DNA from: an uncultured bacterium
Lineage (GTDB): Bacteria; DUMJ01
Length of the DNA: 33,699 nt
Reading direction: 5' to 3'
Assembly: GCA_937958695.1 (NCBI GenBank)
Contig: CALGNK010000034.1
Coordinates: 1-33,699 of the forward strand
Both the position numbers and the translations under genes were made by a program. The first letter of the stretch is position 1. Each line of letters starts with the position of its first letter. Under the pieces are notes generated by a model, which ran no database searches, was not told where the DNA came from, and saw nothing but the letters and a program-made list of their open reading frames with translations. Below, in pieces: positions 1-9,062 of this stretch.

Positions 1-40
1 CTTTAATACCTCTAGCTTATAGAGATGAAGGGAGAGTATT

Positions 41-982
41 ATGCAGAGACAGCTAAATGTCAAGTCCCATAAAAAAACATATGTGTTACAAATTTTAGAG
101 AATTATGAATTGTATTTATTTTTATTACCAGCTATATTGTATCTTTTGATTTTTAATTATCTCCCAATGGCAGGTATTATGATAGCCTTTAAGGATTTTA
201 CTCCAAGTTTAGGGATCTGGGGCAGTTCTTGGGTTGGATTAAAACATTTTGTTAGATTTTTCAGTATGCCTATGTTTAGTGTAATTCTTAGAAATACATT
301 GACACTGAGTATCTATGAACTTCTAGCAGGTTTTCCACTGCCTATCATATTAGCTTTAGTGTTAAATTCATGCCCATCATTACGATTTAAAAAAATAGTT
401 CAAACAGTTTCATATGCACCCCATTTTATTTCCGTAGTAGTATTAGTTGGAATGATTAATATCTTCTTTGCTCCTTCTTATGGAATAATAGGACATATAT
501 TGAGGAAACTTCATCTTCTTGAAGGTCCATTATTTGTTTTGAATGAACCAGCTTGGTTTCCTCATTTATATGTATGGAGTGGGATATGGGCTAATATCGG
601 ATGGAATAGTATTATCTATTTAGGAGCACTAACTGGGGTTGACCTTACTTTATACGAAGCTGCAGAGATAGATGGGGCTAATAAGCTACAAAAGATGTTA
701 TACATTGATTTGCCAGCTTTATTACCTACTATTGTAGTCTTATTTATCCTTAATGCTGGAAGAATAATGAGTGTAGGATTTGAAAAGGTATTTTTGATGC
801 AAAATGCAATGAATTTATCTACCTCTGAAGTAATAAGTACTTATGTGTATAAGACTGGTATTGGACAGGGGAGCTATAGTTTAGCTACAGCTATAGGATT
901 GTTTAATTCTATCGTCAATTTTGCAATGTTAATAATAGTTAACAGGATTGCTAAGAAATTAGGAGAAACTTCATTATGGTAG
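41..982 (+). CDS. Sugar ABC transporter permease, LplB family
   Basis: This is an integral inner-membrane permease of the carbohydrate (CUT1) ABC importer type, one half of the translocation pore. The 313-residue protein has hydrophobic segments starting near residues 25-45 (with NYLPMAGIMIAF), 80-108, 125-145, 175-195, 228-245 and 280-300, giving about six membrane spans. The cytoplasmic EAA loop that docks the ATPase is at about 206-225 (EAAEIDGANKLQKMLYIDLP), very close to the family consensus. The ATG follows a GAAGGGAGAG Shine-Dalgarno sequence at 27-36. The second permease begins 15 bases downstream, so the two form a heterodimeric pair. Relatives are linked to oligosaccharide or polysaccharide uptake; the substrate here is not readable. 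The partner binding protein probably lies upstream of the window, and no ATPase gene is present. Confidence 0.93.
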   Translation: MQRQLNVKSHKKTYVLQILENYELYLFLLPAILYLLIFNYLPMAGIMIAFKDFTPSLGIWGSSWVGLKHFVRFFSMPMFSVILRNTLTLSIYELLAGFPLPIILALVLNSCPSLRFKKIVQTVSYAPHFISVVVLVGMINIFFAPSYGIIGHILRKLHLLEGPLFVLNEPAWFPHLYVWSGIWANIGWNSIIYLGALTGVDLTLYEAAEIDGANKLQKMLYIDLPALLPTIVVLFILNAGRIMSVGFEKVFLMQNAMNLSTSEVISTYVYKTGIGQGSYSLATAIGLFNSIVNFAMLIIVNRIAKKLGETSLW

Positions 983-997
983 GTAGGAGGGCAAAAT

Positions 998-1888
998 ATG
1001 AGAAAATCTCGCTTTGACTTATGGTTTGATATATCGATATATGTCATTTTAGGATTTATCTTATTTGCTATAGCCTATCCTTTATATTTTGTTATAATCG
1101 CCTCACTAAGTGATCCTATAGAGGTAACGAGTGGGCGTGTAATGTTTTATCCAATAAAGTTTAATCTTGATAGTTATAAGAAAGTATTAGAATACAAAGA
1201 AATATGGATAGGATATAGGAATACTATAATATATACAACGAGTTATACATTCCTTTCTGTCTCGATTACTCTTATGGCTGGATACGCTCTATCACGTAAG
1301 GAGTTAGTGGGTAAAAACATTATAATGGCTTTTATGGTTTTTACTATGTTCTTTTCAGGAGGACTTATTCCAACATATTTACTAGTGAGGAGCTTAGGTT
1401 TAATAGGTAAACCTATTATAATAATATTATTAGGTTCGGTTAATGTTTATAATATCATTATAGCCAGAACTTTTATCCAATCTACCATCCCTAACGAATT
1501 ATTTGAAGCTGCAAGCATGGATGGATGTAGTCATATCAGGTTCTTCTTTTCAGTAGTACTTCCATTATCTCCTGCTTTAATCGCAGTAATGATTTTATTT
1601 GCAGCAGTTACACAGTGGAATTCATGGTTTAATGCAATGATTTATCTGAGTAGAAAAGAGTTAATGCCTTTGCAGATGGTTTTAAGAGATATTATTGTTA
1701 GTCAAGCAACCTTTCTAAGAGAGATGGCAATGGATGTTTTGGGAGAAGATTTTGCTAGAGAAGCTCTCCTTGCTGAAACAATGAAATATGCTGTAATTAT
1801 TGTTGCGTCTCTACCAATCTTAGTTTTATATCCATTCCTACAGAAATATTTTGTAAAGGGTATAATGATAGGATCTCTCAAACAATGA
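998..1888 (+). CDS. Sugar ABC transporter permease, YtcP/MalG-like
   Basis: This is the second permease of the same carbohydrate ABC importer (296 residues, about six membrane spans; the first is near residues 12-36). The EAA loop is at about 170-189 (EAASMDGCSHIRFFFSVVLP) and the typical C-terminal FVKGIMIGSLKQ is present. It starts at an ATG behind GGTAGGAGGG, 15 bases after the upstream permease, so the two are surely cotranscribed. The C-terminal KGxxxGSxK ending is characteristic of YtcP/YteP-type oligosaccharide systems. In that family the pair usually works with a family 1 lipoprotein binding protein, which is not the type found at 3631-5592. The substrate is unknown; context suggests an oligosaccharide. 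Confidence 0.93.
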   Translation: MRKSRFDLWFDISIYVILGFILFAIAYPLYFVIIASLSDPIEVTSGRVMFYPIKFNLDSYKKVLEYKEIWIGYRNTIIYTTSYTFLSVSITLMAGYALSRKELVGKNIIMAFMVFTMFFSGGLIPTYLLVRSLGLIGKPIIIILLGSVNVYNIIIARTFIQSTIPNELFEAASMDGCSHIRFFFSVVLPLSPALIAVMILFAAVTQWNSWFNAMIYLSRKELMPLQMVLRDIIVSQATFLREMAMDVLGEDFAREALLAETMKYAVIIVASLPILVLYPFLQKYFVKGIMIGSLKQ

Positions 1889-1999
1889 TGAGGATTTTAA
1901 TTTTTATCTTTGAAGAGGATTTAGATGATTTTAGAAACATTAATAGAAAGGGAGTAGTCGAATTACGCTAAATCTATTACTGAAAGAAGGTGCATTGAA

Positions 2000-3442
2000 G
2001 TGATTTTGGATGAAAATAATCCTACTAGGCAAGATACAGGATTCGGAGGACTTGTTATTACAAGAATTGCTCCTATGAGTAAGTGTGTACAAATTGACTG
2101 GAAATTATCAGAAAGTTACGTTAATCCAGTAGATACGTTTATTATCAAGATTGAGCCCTTAGATTATTGGGGAGTTCCATTTTATAGAAACTCTCCTCGT
2201 ATGTTAATTTCAGTTTCTGGTAATATTTATTCTGCTAAAGTAGAGAATATATTTAACGGCATAGATTATACTGTAATGGTTAGTGCTTTAAGAGATGGGA
2301 TAGAAGTAGCACGTTCTAGAGTAAGATTATTCCGTGCAGGACCAGTTCCAGGGACAGTAGTAGCTTATTTACATCCACATGACTTAACCTTTATTTCTTC
2401 AGGTAGATTTACTTGTAGCCCTTCCATAGTTAGATTGCCAAATGGCCGTTTATTAGTTTCGCATGATATATATGAAAGACGCGGTGGACAGAATATTACC
2501 CATATTTATGCTTCAGATGATAATGGCCTTAATTGGTTTTTCCTTTCCGAAATTACCCCCTGCTTTTGGGGAACGATATTTCTCCATAGGGGAATATTAT
2601 ATATGCTGTGTACAAGTACAGAATACGGGAATTTGCAAATATACCGTTCGGACGATTTAGGGAAGACATTTACTGGTCCATTCGTTATTTTGAAAGGTGA
2701 AGGACGATGGGATAAGCCTGGGCCTCATAAGGCGCCTGTCCCAGTAGTCTCTCATAAGGGTCGTATCTGGACTGCTATAGAGTATGGTTGTTGGAAACAA
2801 GGATATCATGATACTGGGGTCATCTCAATAGATGAAAATGATGATCTATGTAATCCAAACAACTGGGTTATATCACCATTCGTCCATTATGACCCTTCTT
2901 GGCCTGGAGTTATTCGCGGTGGTAATCCTTCAGTTTTAGAGGGTAATTTAGTAATTACTCCAGACGGAAGATTAGTCAATATATTGCGATATGAAACTAT
3001 AGGTGGGGACCCTGAGTATGGTAAGGCTATAGTTATGCGTGTTGATGATGAACATCCAGATAAGCCGCAAATTTTCGAGATGTGTATTGACTTCCCTGGA
3101 AATTTATCAAAATTTGCTATAAGACGAGATAATAAGACAGGTATCTATTTATCATTAATTAATCGGGCACGTAAACCTTGGTATAAGCAACGTAATATTC
3201 TGTCTTTAGCAGTATCCGAAGATCTTACAAGTTGGAAGGTTGTTAAGGATCTTATCAATTATGATGATAAGGATTGGCCAGAAGGGGTATTACAGGTCGG
3301 ATTTCAGTATCCTGATTTCTTTATTGAAGACGATAACTTATATTTTGTATCTAGGACTGCTTTGAATGGAGCTAATAATTATCATGATGCAAATTATATA
3401 ACTTTTCATAGATTAGAAAACTTTCGAGAATTTTTAGAGTAA
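2000..3442 (+). CDS. Sialidase-like beta-propeller protein (BNR repeats)
   Basis: The predicted protein has 480 residues, begins at a GTG (2000) with GAAAGAAGG nine bases upstream, and has no signal peptide. Residues 1-115 look like a fibronectin III-like beta-sandwich. Residues 120-480 look like a six-bladed sialidase/neuraminidase-superfamily propeller. Asp-box motifs (SxDxGxxW type) occur at about 172-179 (SDDNGLNW) and 217-224 (SDDLGKTF), with blade-like SEDLTSW at 406-412. Proteins of this superfamily hydrolyse or bind terminal acidic sugars, but a true sialidase cannot be asserted because the arginine triad was not aligned. Arginine codons are unusual: by my hand count 16 of 29 are CGN, against 1 of 16 in the sialidase-like gene at 5657-6673, hinting at a different origin. 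The 111 bases upstream contain nothing recognisable. Confidence 0.75.
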   Translation: MILDENNPTRQDTGFGGLVITRIAPMSKCVQIDWKLSESYVNPVDTFIIKIEPLDYWGVPFYRNSPRMLISVSGNIYSAKVENIFNGIDYTVMVSALRDGIEVARSRVRLFRAGPVPGTVVAYLHPHDLTFISSGRFTCSPSIVRLPNGRLLVSHDIYERRGGQNITHIYASDDNGLNWFFLSEITPCFWGTIFLHRGILYMLCTSTEYGNLQIYRSDDLGKTFTGPFVILKGEGRWDKPGPHKAPVPVVSHKGRIWTAIEYGCWKQGYHDTGVISIDENDDLCNPNNWVISPFVHYDPSWPGVIRGGNPSVLEGNLVITPDGRLVNILRYETIGGDPEYGKAIVMRVDDEHPDKPQIFEMCIDFPGNLSKFAIRRDNKTGIYLSLINRARKPWYKQRNILSLAVSEDLTSWKVVKDLINYDDKDWPEGVLQVGFQYPDFFIEDDNLYFVSRTALNGANNYHDANYITFHRLENFREFLE

Positions 3443-3464
3443 AATATGATGTAATATAATAAAA

Positions 3465-3493
3465 TTGATAAATATTTTAAGAAAGCTTATAGA
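3465..3493 (+). promoter_or_regulatory. Possible sigma-A promoter for the solute-binding protein gene
   Basis: TTGATA (3465-3470) and TATAGA (3488-3493) are separated by 17 bases. The next gene starts about 130 bases downstream. The region is very AT-rich, so chance matches are likely. The untranslated leader (about 3500-3630) shows no riboswitch I recognise. Confidence 0.3.
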
Positions 3494-3630
3494 ATGTGGT
3501 TGTTGGTTGGAGGTGGTTAGACATGTGAAAATTTTATAAAGATATTATTCTATGTGTTAAGGCTAATTCTGTATTTGATACAAAGAAAGCATGATTAAGA
3601 ATTAATTAATTTTAAATTAGGAGGGGAGAG

Positions 3631-5592
3631 ACGAAATATCTTAGAGTCTTATTGCTGAGTTTTATATGTATTAGTCTGGTTTTAAGTGTAGTGCCTATTG
3701 CTTTTGCCCAAAAGGCACCTACACCATTTGAATACAATACCCCATTAGATTATCAAAAGTTAACAGGAAAGAAGATAACAAGATTTAGTGAAGCTCCAAT
3801 GTTAGCCGAACTAGTAAAACAGGGGAAACTTCCACCGGTAGAGAAGAGATTACCACAGGAACCAAAGATAATAGTACCGGTAGAGGAAGTTGGGCAGTAT
3901 GGTGGTAGCCTTAACAGGGCTTGGTTAGGACCAGGAGATTCTTGGGGTCCTAGAAGGCTTATGGTAGAGCAGATAATTCAATTTAATGTTGATGGTTCAA
4001 AGATAATTCCAAATATAGCCAAGAAATGGGAAGTGTCTAAAGATAGTAAGGTGTTTACTTTCTACCTGAGGAAAGGTATAAAGTGGTCAGATGGCCAGCC
4101 ATTTACTGCAGATGATATTCTATTTGTCTATGAAGATGTGTTGATGAATAAAGAGCTTACCCCTTCGATGCCATATTGGCTTACCATTAATGGAAAACCA
4201 GTCAAAGTAGAAAAGGTGGATGATTATACAGTAAGATTTAGCTTTCCTGAATCCTATGGACTCTTCTTATATCAATTTGCTGATAAGAGTGCAGATCTAT
4301 ATGCCCCTAAACATTATTTGAAACAGTTCCATCCAAGGTATACACCAAAAGAAGAATTAGATAAAAAAGCAAAAGAAGCTGGTTACGATGTTTGGTATAA
4401 ACTGTTCCAAGCCAAGACAAGTTCATGGTGGGTTAATAATCTAGATTATCCTACTCTTTGGGCGTGGAAAGCTGTAAACTCCCCAACTGAGCAGAGATTT
4501 ATTATGGAGAGAAATCCTTACTACTGGAAGATTGATACAGCTGGTAATCAGCTTCCTTATATAGATAGAATAGTAAATATCTATGCCTCAGATATAAACA
4601 TGGTGAACTTTAAAGCTACAACTGGAGAGCTGGATTTTCAGTGGAGACATATCACCTTGGATAACTATACCTTATTTATGGAGAATAGAGAGAAAGGAAA
4701 CTACAGAGTATTGAAGTGGAGAGGAGCTAGGGGAGCCAATCCTGTTATTTATCTAAACTATTCTTATAAAGACCCTGTCCTTAGGGCTTTATTTAATAAC
4801 GATAAGTTTAGAAAGGCGCTCTCTATAGCTATTAATAGAGAAGAGATAAATCAGTTAGTATATCACGGATTAGGAATTCCTAGGCAGGCTTCTCTCATTT
4901 CTGGGGTCTTTGCTTATTCTCCTGAACGGGAGAAGGCTTGGGCTGAATATGATCCTAAGAGGGCAAATGCAATGCTAGATGAGATAGGCCTATCTAAGAG
5001 AGACAAGGATGGATACAGATTACGTCCCGATGGTAAGAGATTAGAATTAACTATAGAGTATACCGCTAGGTTTGGTCCATGGACAGATATCTTTGAAATG
5101 GTGAGAAAATATTGGGAGGCTTTGGGTATTAAGGTAGCTCTCAAAAGTATTGAATCTGCCCTATGGACAACGAGGAGAGATGCAAATGAGCTTGAGGTAA
5201 CAGGATGGCAGATGGATAGCCAAGCTCCATGGTTATGCGAAGGAACCTGGATGGCACCCCTAGGAATACCTAGATATTGGGGTATAGAGTTCGCAAGATG
5301 GTGGGAATCTGAAGGTAAAGCGGGGGTAAAACCAGAAGGTGATATGTATAGACTTATGCAGTTATGGGATAAGCTAAAGGGAGCAAAAGATCAGCTTGAG
5401 TTAGTTAGGGCAGCAAAGGAAATGGTAAGACTCCATATAAAGAATATATGGCTTATTGGTACTGTAGGAGAAACTCCAGATCTGGTTATAGTGAAGAATT
5501 ATGTAAGGAATGTCCCTGAAGAACTATTAGCAGATGGAACGTTTGATACCCCTAGAAATGCTGAACCACAGCAATTCTTTATTAAAAAGTAG
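3631..5592 (+). CDS. ABC transporter solute-binding protein, family 5 (peptide/oligosaccharide type)
   Basis: This is a secreted extracytoplasmic binding protein of the SBP_bac_5 (DppA/OppA-like) family, about 650 residues. A signal peptide ends near AFA-Q, and the mature protein starts with QKAPTPFEYN. Typical family segments are the RKGIKWSDGQPFTADDILF stretch about 160 residues in and NDKFRKALSIAINREEI in the second lobe. In thermophiles such proteins often bind oligosaccharides rather than peptides. Start choice: an AGGAGGGGAG Shine-Dalgarno lies at 3619-3628 and the ideally spaced codon is ACG at 3631, which restores a charged n-region (KYLR) to the signal peptide. The first conventional in-frame start is TTG at 3652, which lacks that region and is too far from the Shine-Dalgarno. 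No family 5 permeases are adjacent. A strong terminator follows the gene. Confidence 0.88.
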   Translation, partial: TKYLRVLLLSFICISLVLSVVPIAFAQKAPTPFEYNTPLDYQKLTGKKITRFSEAPMLAELVKQGKLPPVEKRLPQEPKIIVPVEEVGQYGGSLNRAWLGPGDSWGPRRLMVEQIIQFNVDGSKIIPNIAKKWEVSKDSKVFTFYLRKGIKWSDGQPFTADDILFVYEDVLMNKELTPSMPYWLTINGKPVKVEKVDDYTVRFSFPESYGLFLYQFADKSADLYAPKHYLKQFHPRYTPKEELDKKAKEAGYDVWYKLFQAKTSSWWVNNLDYPTLWAWKAVNSPTEQRFIMERNPYYWKIDTAGNQLPYIDRIVNIYASDINMVNFKATTGELDFQWRHITLDNYTLFMENREKGNYRVLKWRGARGANPVIYLNYSYKDPVLRALFNNDKFRKALSIAINREEINQLVYHGLGIPRQASLISGVFAYSPEREKAWAEYDPKRANAMLDEIGLSKRDKDGYRLRPDGKRLELTIEYTARFGPWTDIFEMVRKYWEALGIKVALKSIESALWTTRRDANELEVTGWQMDSQAPWLCEGTWMAPLGIPRYWGIEFARWWESEGKAGVKPEGDMYRLMQLWDKLKGAKDQLELVRAAKEMVRLHIKNIWLIGTVGETPDLVIVKNYVRNVPEELLADGTFDTPRNAEPQQFFIKK

Positions 5593-5596
5593 TAGA

Positions 5597-5635
5597 AATA
5601 AGGGGACAGCTTATAACTGTCCCCTTATTTTTTTA
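5597..5635 (+). terminator. Rho-independent terminator after the solute-binding protein gene
   Basis: A perfect 13-base stem (AATAAGGGGACAG at 5597-5609, CTGTCCCCTTATT at 5617-5629) with a 7-base loop is followed by a T tract to 5634. It sits 5 bases after the stop codon. Placement right after a binding-protein gene would let that gene be made in excess over downstream genes by partial read-through. Confidence 0.92.
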
Positions 5636-5656
5636 TTTGTAAAGGGGATGAATGTA

Positions 5657-6673
5657 ATGAGATACAAATATTCTAAGGAAGGTTTAAAGATTCTATCCGG
5701 CAATCTATTTAAAGGGCTTGAAGATAGACCTATGTCTCATGCAGCAAACATCTTAGAACTCTCTAATGGAGATATTCTTACAGTATGGTATGCTGGAGCC
5801 TATGAGACTTCTCCTGATGAAGCTATAATAATATCTAAACTTAAGAGAGACACTTCCAATTGGGATGAACCAAGGATTGTTGTTGATACACCAGGAAAGG
5901 CAGATGGTAATCCAGTATTATTTGAATATGATGGAGAAGTCTACTTGTTTTATGTCACTATAGAAGGCGGGGGATTATCAGAAGATATTGGTTCAAATTA
6001 TCCGGAGGCTATAAGAACTAATAAGTCTTTGAGAGGTGGATGGGATACTTGTCCAATAAAATATAAGATATCTAAAGACTTTGGAGAAACTTTTGAAGAA
6101 GAAAAGGTATTTCGCAAAGAATGGGGATGGATGATTAGGAATAAACTATTAAAACTTTCTAATGGGGAGATCCTTTTTCCAATATATGACGAGGTAAATT
6201 GGAAGGCTATCTTTGGTATATCAAAAGATTTGAAGGATTGGGAATTTACTGGATATATAACAACTCCTAAAGGATGTATTCAACCAGCAGTGGTAGAACT
6301 TGAAAGTGGTCATTTATTATGTTTTCTAAGGACCAGGGATGGTTACATATATAAGAGCGATTCTTATGACTATGGTAGGACATGGTCTAAGACAGAGCCC
6401 ACAATTTTAAAAAATCCAGACAGTGGGATAGACCTTATAAAGCTTAGAGATAAAAGATTGTTAGTTGTTTTTAATGATAGCTTTGATAGAAGAACCCCTT
6501 TAAATATTGGTATATCTAGCGATAATGGTAAAACTTGGAAGCTTTGGAGTTTAGAAACAGATGAAGGCGAATATTCATATCCTAGTGTAATTCAGTCTAG
6601 TAATGGATTAATCCACTTAGTTTATACGTATAAGAGAGAGACCATTAAACATTTAATACTCTCGATAGATTAA
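5657..6673 (+). CDS. Sialidase-family (BNR) glycosidase-like protein, cytoplasmic
   Basis: The protein is 338 residues from the ATG at 5657, chosen because AAAGGGG (5641-5647) is 9 bases upstream; the ATG at 5648 touches the Shine-Dalgarno. There is no signal peptide. It resembles the BNR_2 sialidase/neuraminidase-like family. The N-terminal blade has HAANILELSNGDILTVWYAG. Asp-boxes fall near residues 139-146 (SKDFGETF), 236-243 (SYDYGRTW) and 287-294 (SSDNGKTW), and the terminal blade has YPSVIQSSNGLIHLVYTY (309-326). Such proteins act on, or resemble enzymes acting on, terminal uronic or sialic sugars. It is a different subtype from the propeller at 2000-3442. It follows a terminator, so expression needs read-through or an unseen promoter. 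It opens a six-gene run ending at 14707. Confidence 0.8.
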   Translation: MRYKYSKEGLKILSGNLFKGLEDRPMSHAANILELSNGDILTVWYAGAYETSPDEAIIISKLKRDTSNWDEPRIVVDTPGKADGNPVLFEYDGEVYLFYVTIEGGGLSEDIGSNYPEAIRTNKSLRGGWDTCPIKYKISKDFGETFEEEKVFRKEWGWMIRNKLLKLSNGEILFPIYDEVNWKAIFGISKDLKDWEFTGYITTPKGCIQPAVVELESGHLLCFLRTRDGYIYKSDSYDYGRTWSKTEPTILKNPDSGIDLIKLRDKRLLVVFNDSFDRRTPLNIGISSDNGKTWKLWSLETDEGEYSYPSVIQSSNGLIHLVYTYKRETIKHLILSID

Positions 6674-6706
6674 GATTACTGATTCTAAGTAAAAAGAGGT
6701 GAGAAG

Positions 6707-9061
6707 ATGTTGGATATAACTGATAGTTTTATTTTTACTCCTAAAGAGATATCTGGTCCAGAGGCAAAGGCTATAAGAGTATTGGTTGAGGAGATAGAAA
6801 AGAGAACAGGTATTACACTTTCAGTTAAGTATGATCTTCCAGAGGATGGTAGACCTGTAATAGTAGTTGGAACAGAAAGATCTCTTAATGAGATAATAAA
6901 GCCCTATATTTCTCTATTAGAAACTTTAGAAAAACCTGGAAGAGAAGGGTATAGAATTATAGTAAAAGAAAGTGATCACCCGATTATCTTAATAATAGGA
7001 TCTGATCCGAGGGGAGTATTGTACGGAGTAGGGAAGTTTCTAAGGAAGCTGATCTGGGATAAGGGTTCTATAAAGATAAAGCCATTTAGCATTTCTAGTA
7101 CTCCTAAATATCCTCTTAGGGGCCATCAGCTAGGCTATAGGCCAAAGACTAATGCCTATGATGCTTGGAGTGTAGATCAGTTTGAGCAGTATATAAGGGA
7201 ATTGGCACTTTTTGGTGCTAACAGCATAGAGATACTACCTCCAAGGACCGATGATGCACCAACAAGTCCACATATGAAGGTTGATCCGTTAGGGATGATG
7301 ATAAAGCTCTCTGAGATAATAGACTCTTATGGATTAGATGTGTGGATATGGTATCCGAATATGTTTACGGAAGAAGAATATAAAGATGAGAATTGTAGGA
7401 AGAGAGAGATGGAAGAAAGGGAAGAGGTATTTAGTAAGTTAAAGAGGATAGATGCGGTATTTATACCAGGAGGAGATCCGGGGAGTTTAGATGCGAATAC
7501 GCTATTTGAATGGTCAGAGATAGTTTATGGGATTCTAAAGAAGTATCATCCTAAGGCAAAGATATGGCTTTCTCCACAGTGCTTTAGGCCAACAAAGAAG
7601 TGGTTGGAGGATTTTTATAACAATGTAAGAAAAGAGCCAGAATGGTTGGGTGGTATAGTATTCGGTCCTTGGATAAAGACAAAGTTGCCAGAATTGAGAG
7701 AGATTATTCCTAATAAGTATCCTATTAGACATTATCCTGATATTACACACAGTCTTCACTGTCAATACCCAGTTAAGGATTGGGATTTAGCATTTGCTAT
7801 AACCTTAGGGAGAGAATGTATAAATCCAAGACCTAAGGCAGAGAAACACATACATAATCTCTTTGCTCCTTATACAATTGGTAGTATTAGTTATTCAGAA
7901 GGTATAAACGATGATGTAAATAAATTTATCTGGAGCGACCAAGACTGGGATCCAGAGACTCCAGTGATAGAAACATTAAGAGATTATGCAAGACTCTTTA
8001 TAAGTCCCAAGTTTGTAGGAGAGATAGCACAAGGTATAATAGCGCTAGAAGAGAACTGGGAAGGACCATTATTGGTAAATGACAAGGTTGATGTAACGTT
8101 GAAGCAGTGGCAGGATATGGAGAGATCTGCCGATCAAACTGTCCTGAACAATTATAGATTTCAGATGTGTCTACTTAGGGCTTATTATGATGCCTATATA
8201 AGGAGGAGATTACTCTATGAGACAGAGTTAGAGAGACAAGCATTAGATGTTTTAGAAAAATCTAGGGAAATAGGATCTATAAAGGCTATAGAATTAGCAG
8301 AAGAGATATTAGAGAGGGCAAAGATACATCCTGTAGCAGAAGATTATAAGAATAGATGCTGGGAGTTAGCAGATGAATTATTCAAGAATATAGGGTCTCA
8401 GCTGTCTGTAGAGAAGTATAATGCTATAGCATGGGATAGAGGAGCATTTATGGATACTATAGATATGCCATTAAATAACTATAAATGGCTCAAGGTTCAG
8501 CTCTATAGGATTAAGAAGATGGAGAATGAAGAAGATAGAGATACAGCAATTTACAAGATTATCAATAGGACAAATCCTGGGCCTGGAGGATTCTATGACA
8601 ACTTAGGACATCCTACAAGTTTTAAGAGGATTCTAAGTGACAAGAAATGGGAAGATGATCCTGGCTATTTATCTTCCACCTGTGTTGTATTTACTCCATA
8701 CTTGTTACACCTTAATAAGGAATTGGAAGAACAGCTTGGAGGGATTCCTCTATCCTGGGTAAATAGTGTGGCAACTCTATATGACACGCCACTAGTCGTA
8801 AGATATGAGGATCTTGATCCAAATTCAGATTATAGGCTTAGAGTTACATATATAGGCGCTATTGGAGGGAAGGTAAGACTAATAGCGAATGAGAAATTTC
8901 TGATCCATGATTTTATAGATACTAAGCGAAAAGTGTTAACAGAAGAGTTTAAAGTATCTAAAGATATGATATCTAACGGAGAGTTGATTCTTAAATGGAT
9001 AGCTGATGACGGAGAGCGTGGCTGTGAAGTAGCAGAAATCTGGTTAATGAAGGAGGATTGA
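6707..9061 (+). CDS. Alpha-glucuronidase/hexosaminidase-like glycoside hydrolase
   Basis: The protein has 784 residues with no signal peptide, preceded by AGAGGTGAG. Residues 1-130 form the small alpha/beta domain that precedes the barrel in GH20, GH67 and related enzymes (GPEAKAIRVLVEEIEKRTGI at 17-36, DPRGVLYGVGKFLRKL at 100-115). Residues 135-450 look like a TIM barrel, with landmarks LRGHQLGYRPK (137-147), LFGANSIEILPPRTDD (168-183), FIPGGDPGSLD (252-262) and YSEGINDDVNKFIW (396-409). A helical section follows, and about 690-784 is a beta-rich, galactose-binding-like end. I cannot pin the CAZy family or name the catalytic acids. The best guess is an exo-glycosidase removing uronic acid or amino sugar from internalised oligosaccharides. 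It is followed, after one base, by an aldolase gene. Confidence 0.72.
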   Translation: MLDITDSFIFTPKEISGPEAKAIRVLVEEIEKRTGITLSVKYDLPEDGRPVIVVGTERSLNEIIKPYISLLETLEKPGREGYRIIVKESDHPIILIIGSDPRGVLYGVGKFLRKLIWDKGSIKIKPFSISSTPKYPLRGHQLGYRPKTNAYDAWSVDQFEQYIRELALFGANSIEILPPRTDDAPTSPHMKVDPLGMMIKLSEIIDSYGLDVWIWYPNMFTEEEYKDENCRKREMEEREEVFSKLKRIDAVFIPGGDPGSLDANTLFEWSEIVYGILKKYHPKAKIWLSPQCFRPTKKWLEDFYNNVRKEPEWLGGIVFGPWIKTKLPELREIIPNKYPIRHYPDITHSLHCQYPVKDWDLAFAITLGRECINPRPKAEKHIHNLFAPYTIGSISYSEGINDDVNKFIWSDQDWDPETPVIETLRDYARLFISPKFVGEIAQGIIALEENWEGPLLVNDKVDVTLKQWQDMERSADQTVLNNYRFQMCLLRAYYDAYIRRRLLYETELERQALDVLEKSREIGSIKAIELAEEILERAKIHPVAEDYKNRCWELADELFKNIGSQLSVEKYNAIAWDRGAFMDTIDMPLNNYKWLKVQLYRIKKMENEEDRDTAIYKIINRTNPGPGGFYDNLGHPTSFKRILSDKKWEDDPGYLSSTCVVFTPYLLHLNKELEEQLGGIPLSWVNSVATLYDTPLVVRYEDLDPNSDYRLRVTYIGAIGGKVRLIANEKFLIHDFIDTKRKVLTEEFKVSKDMISNGELILKWIADDGERGCEVAEIWLMKED

Positions 9062-9062
9062 A

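Noticed and set aside
1889-1999. Search for a promoter or regulatory RNA before the first sialidase-like gene
   Set aside because: Only AT-rich sequence with no paired boxes or recognisable structure.
3500-3630. Possible riboswitch in the long leader of the binding-protein gene
   Set aside because: No conserved aptamer blocks or stable stems visible.
5534-5656. Upstream extension of the second sialidase-like gene
   Set aside because: It would run through the end of the binding-protein gene and its terminator; a good Shine-Dalgarno supports the ATG at 5657.
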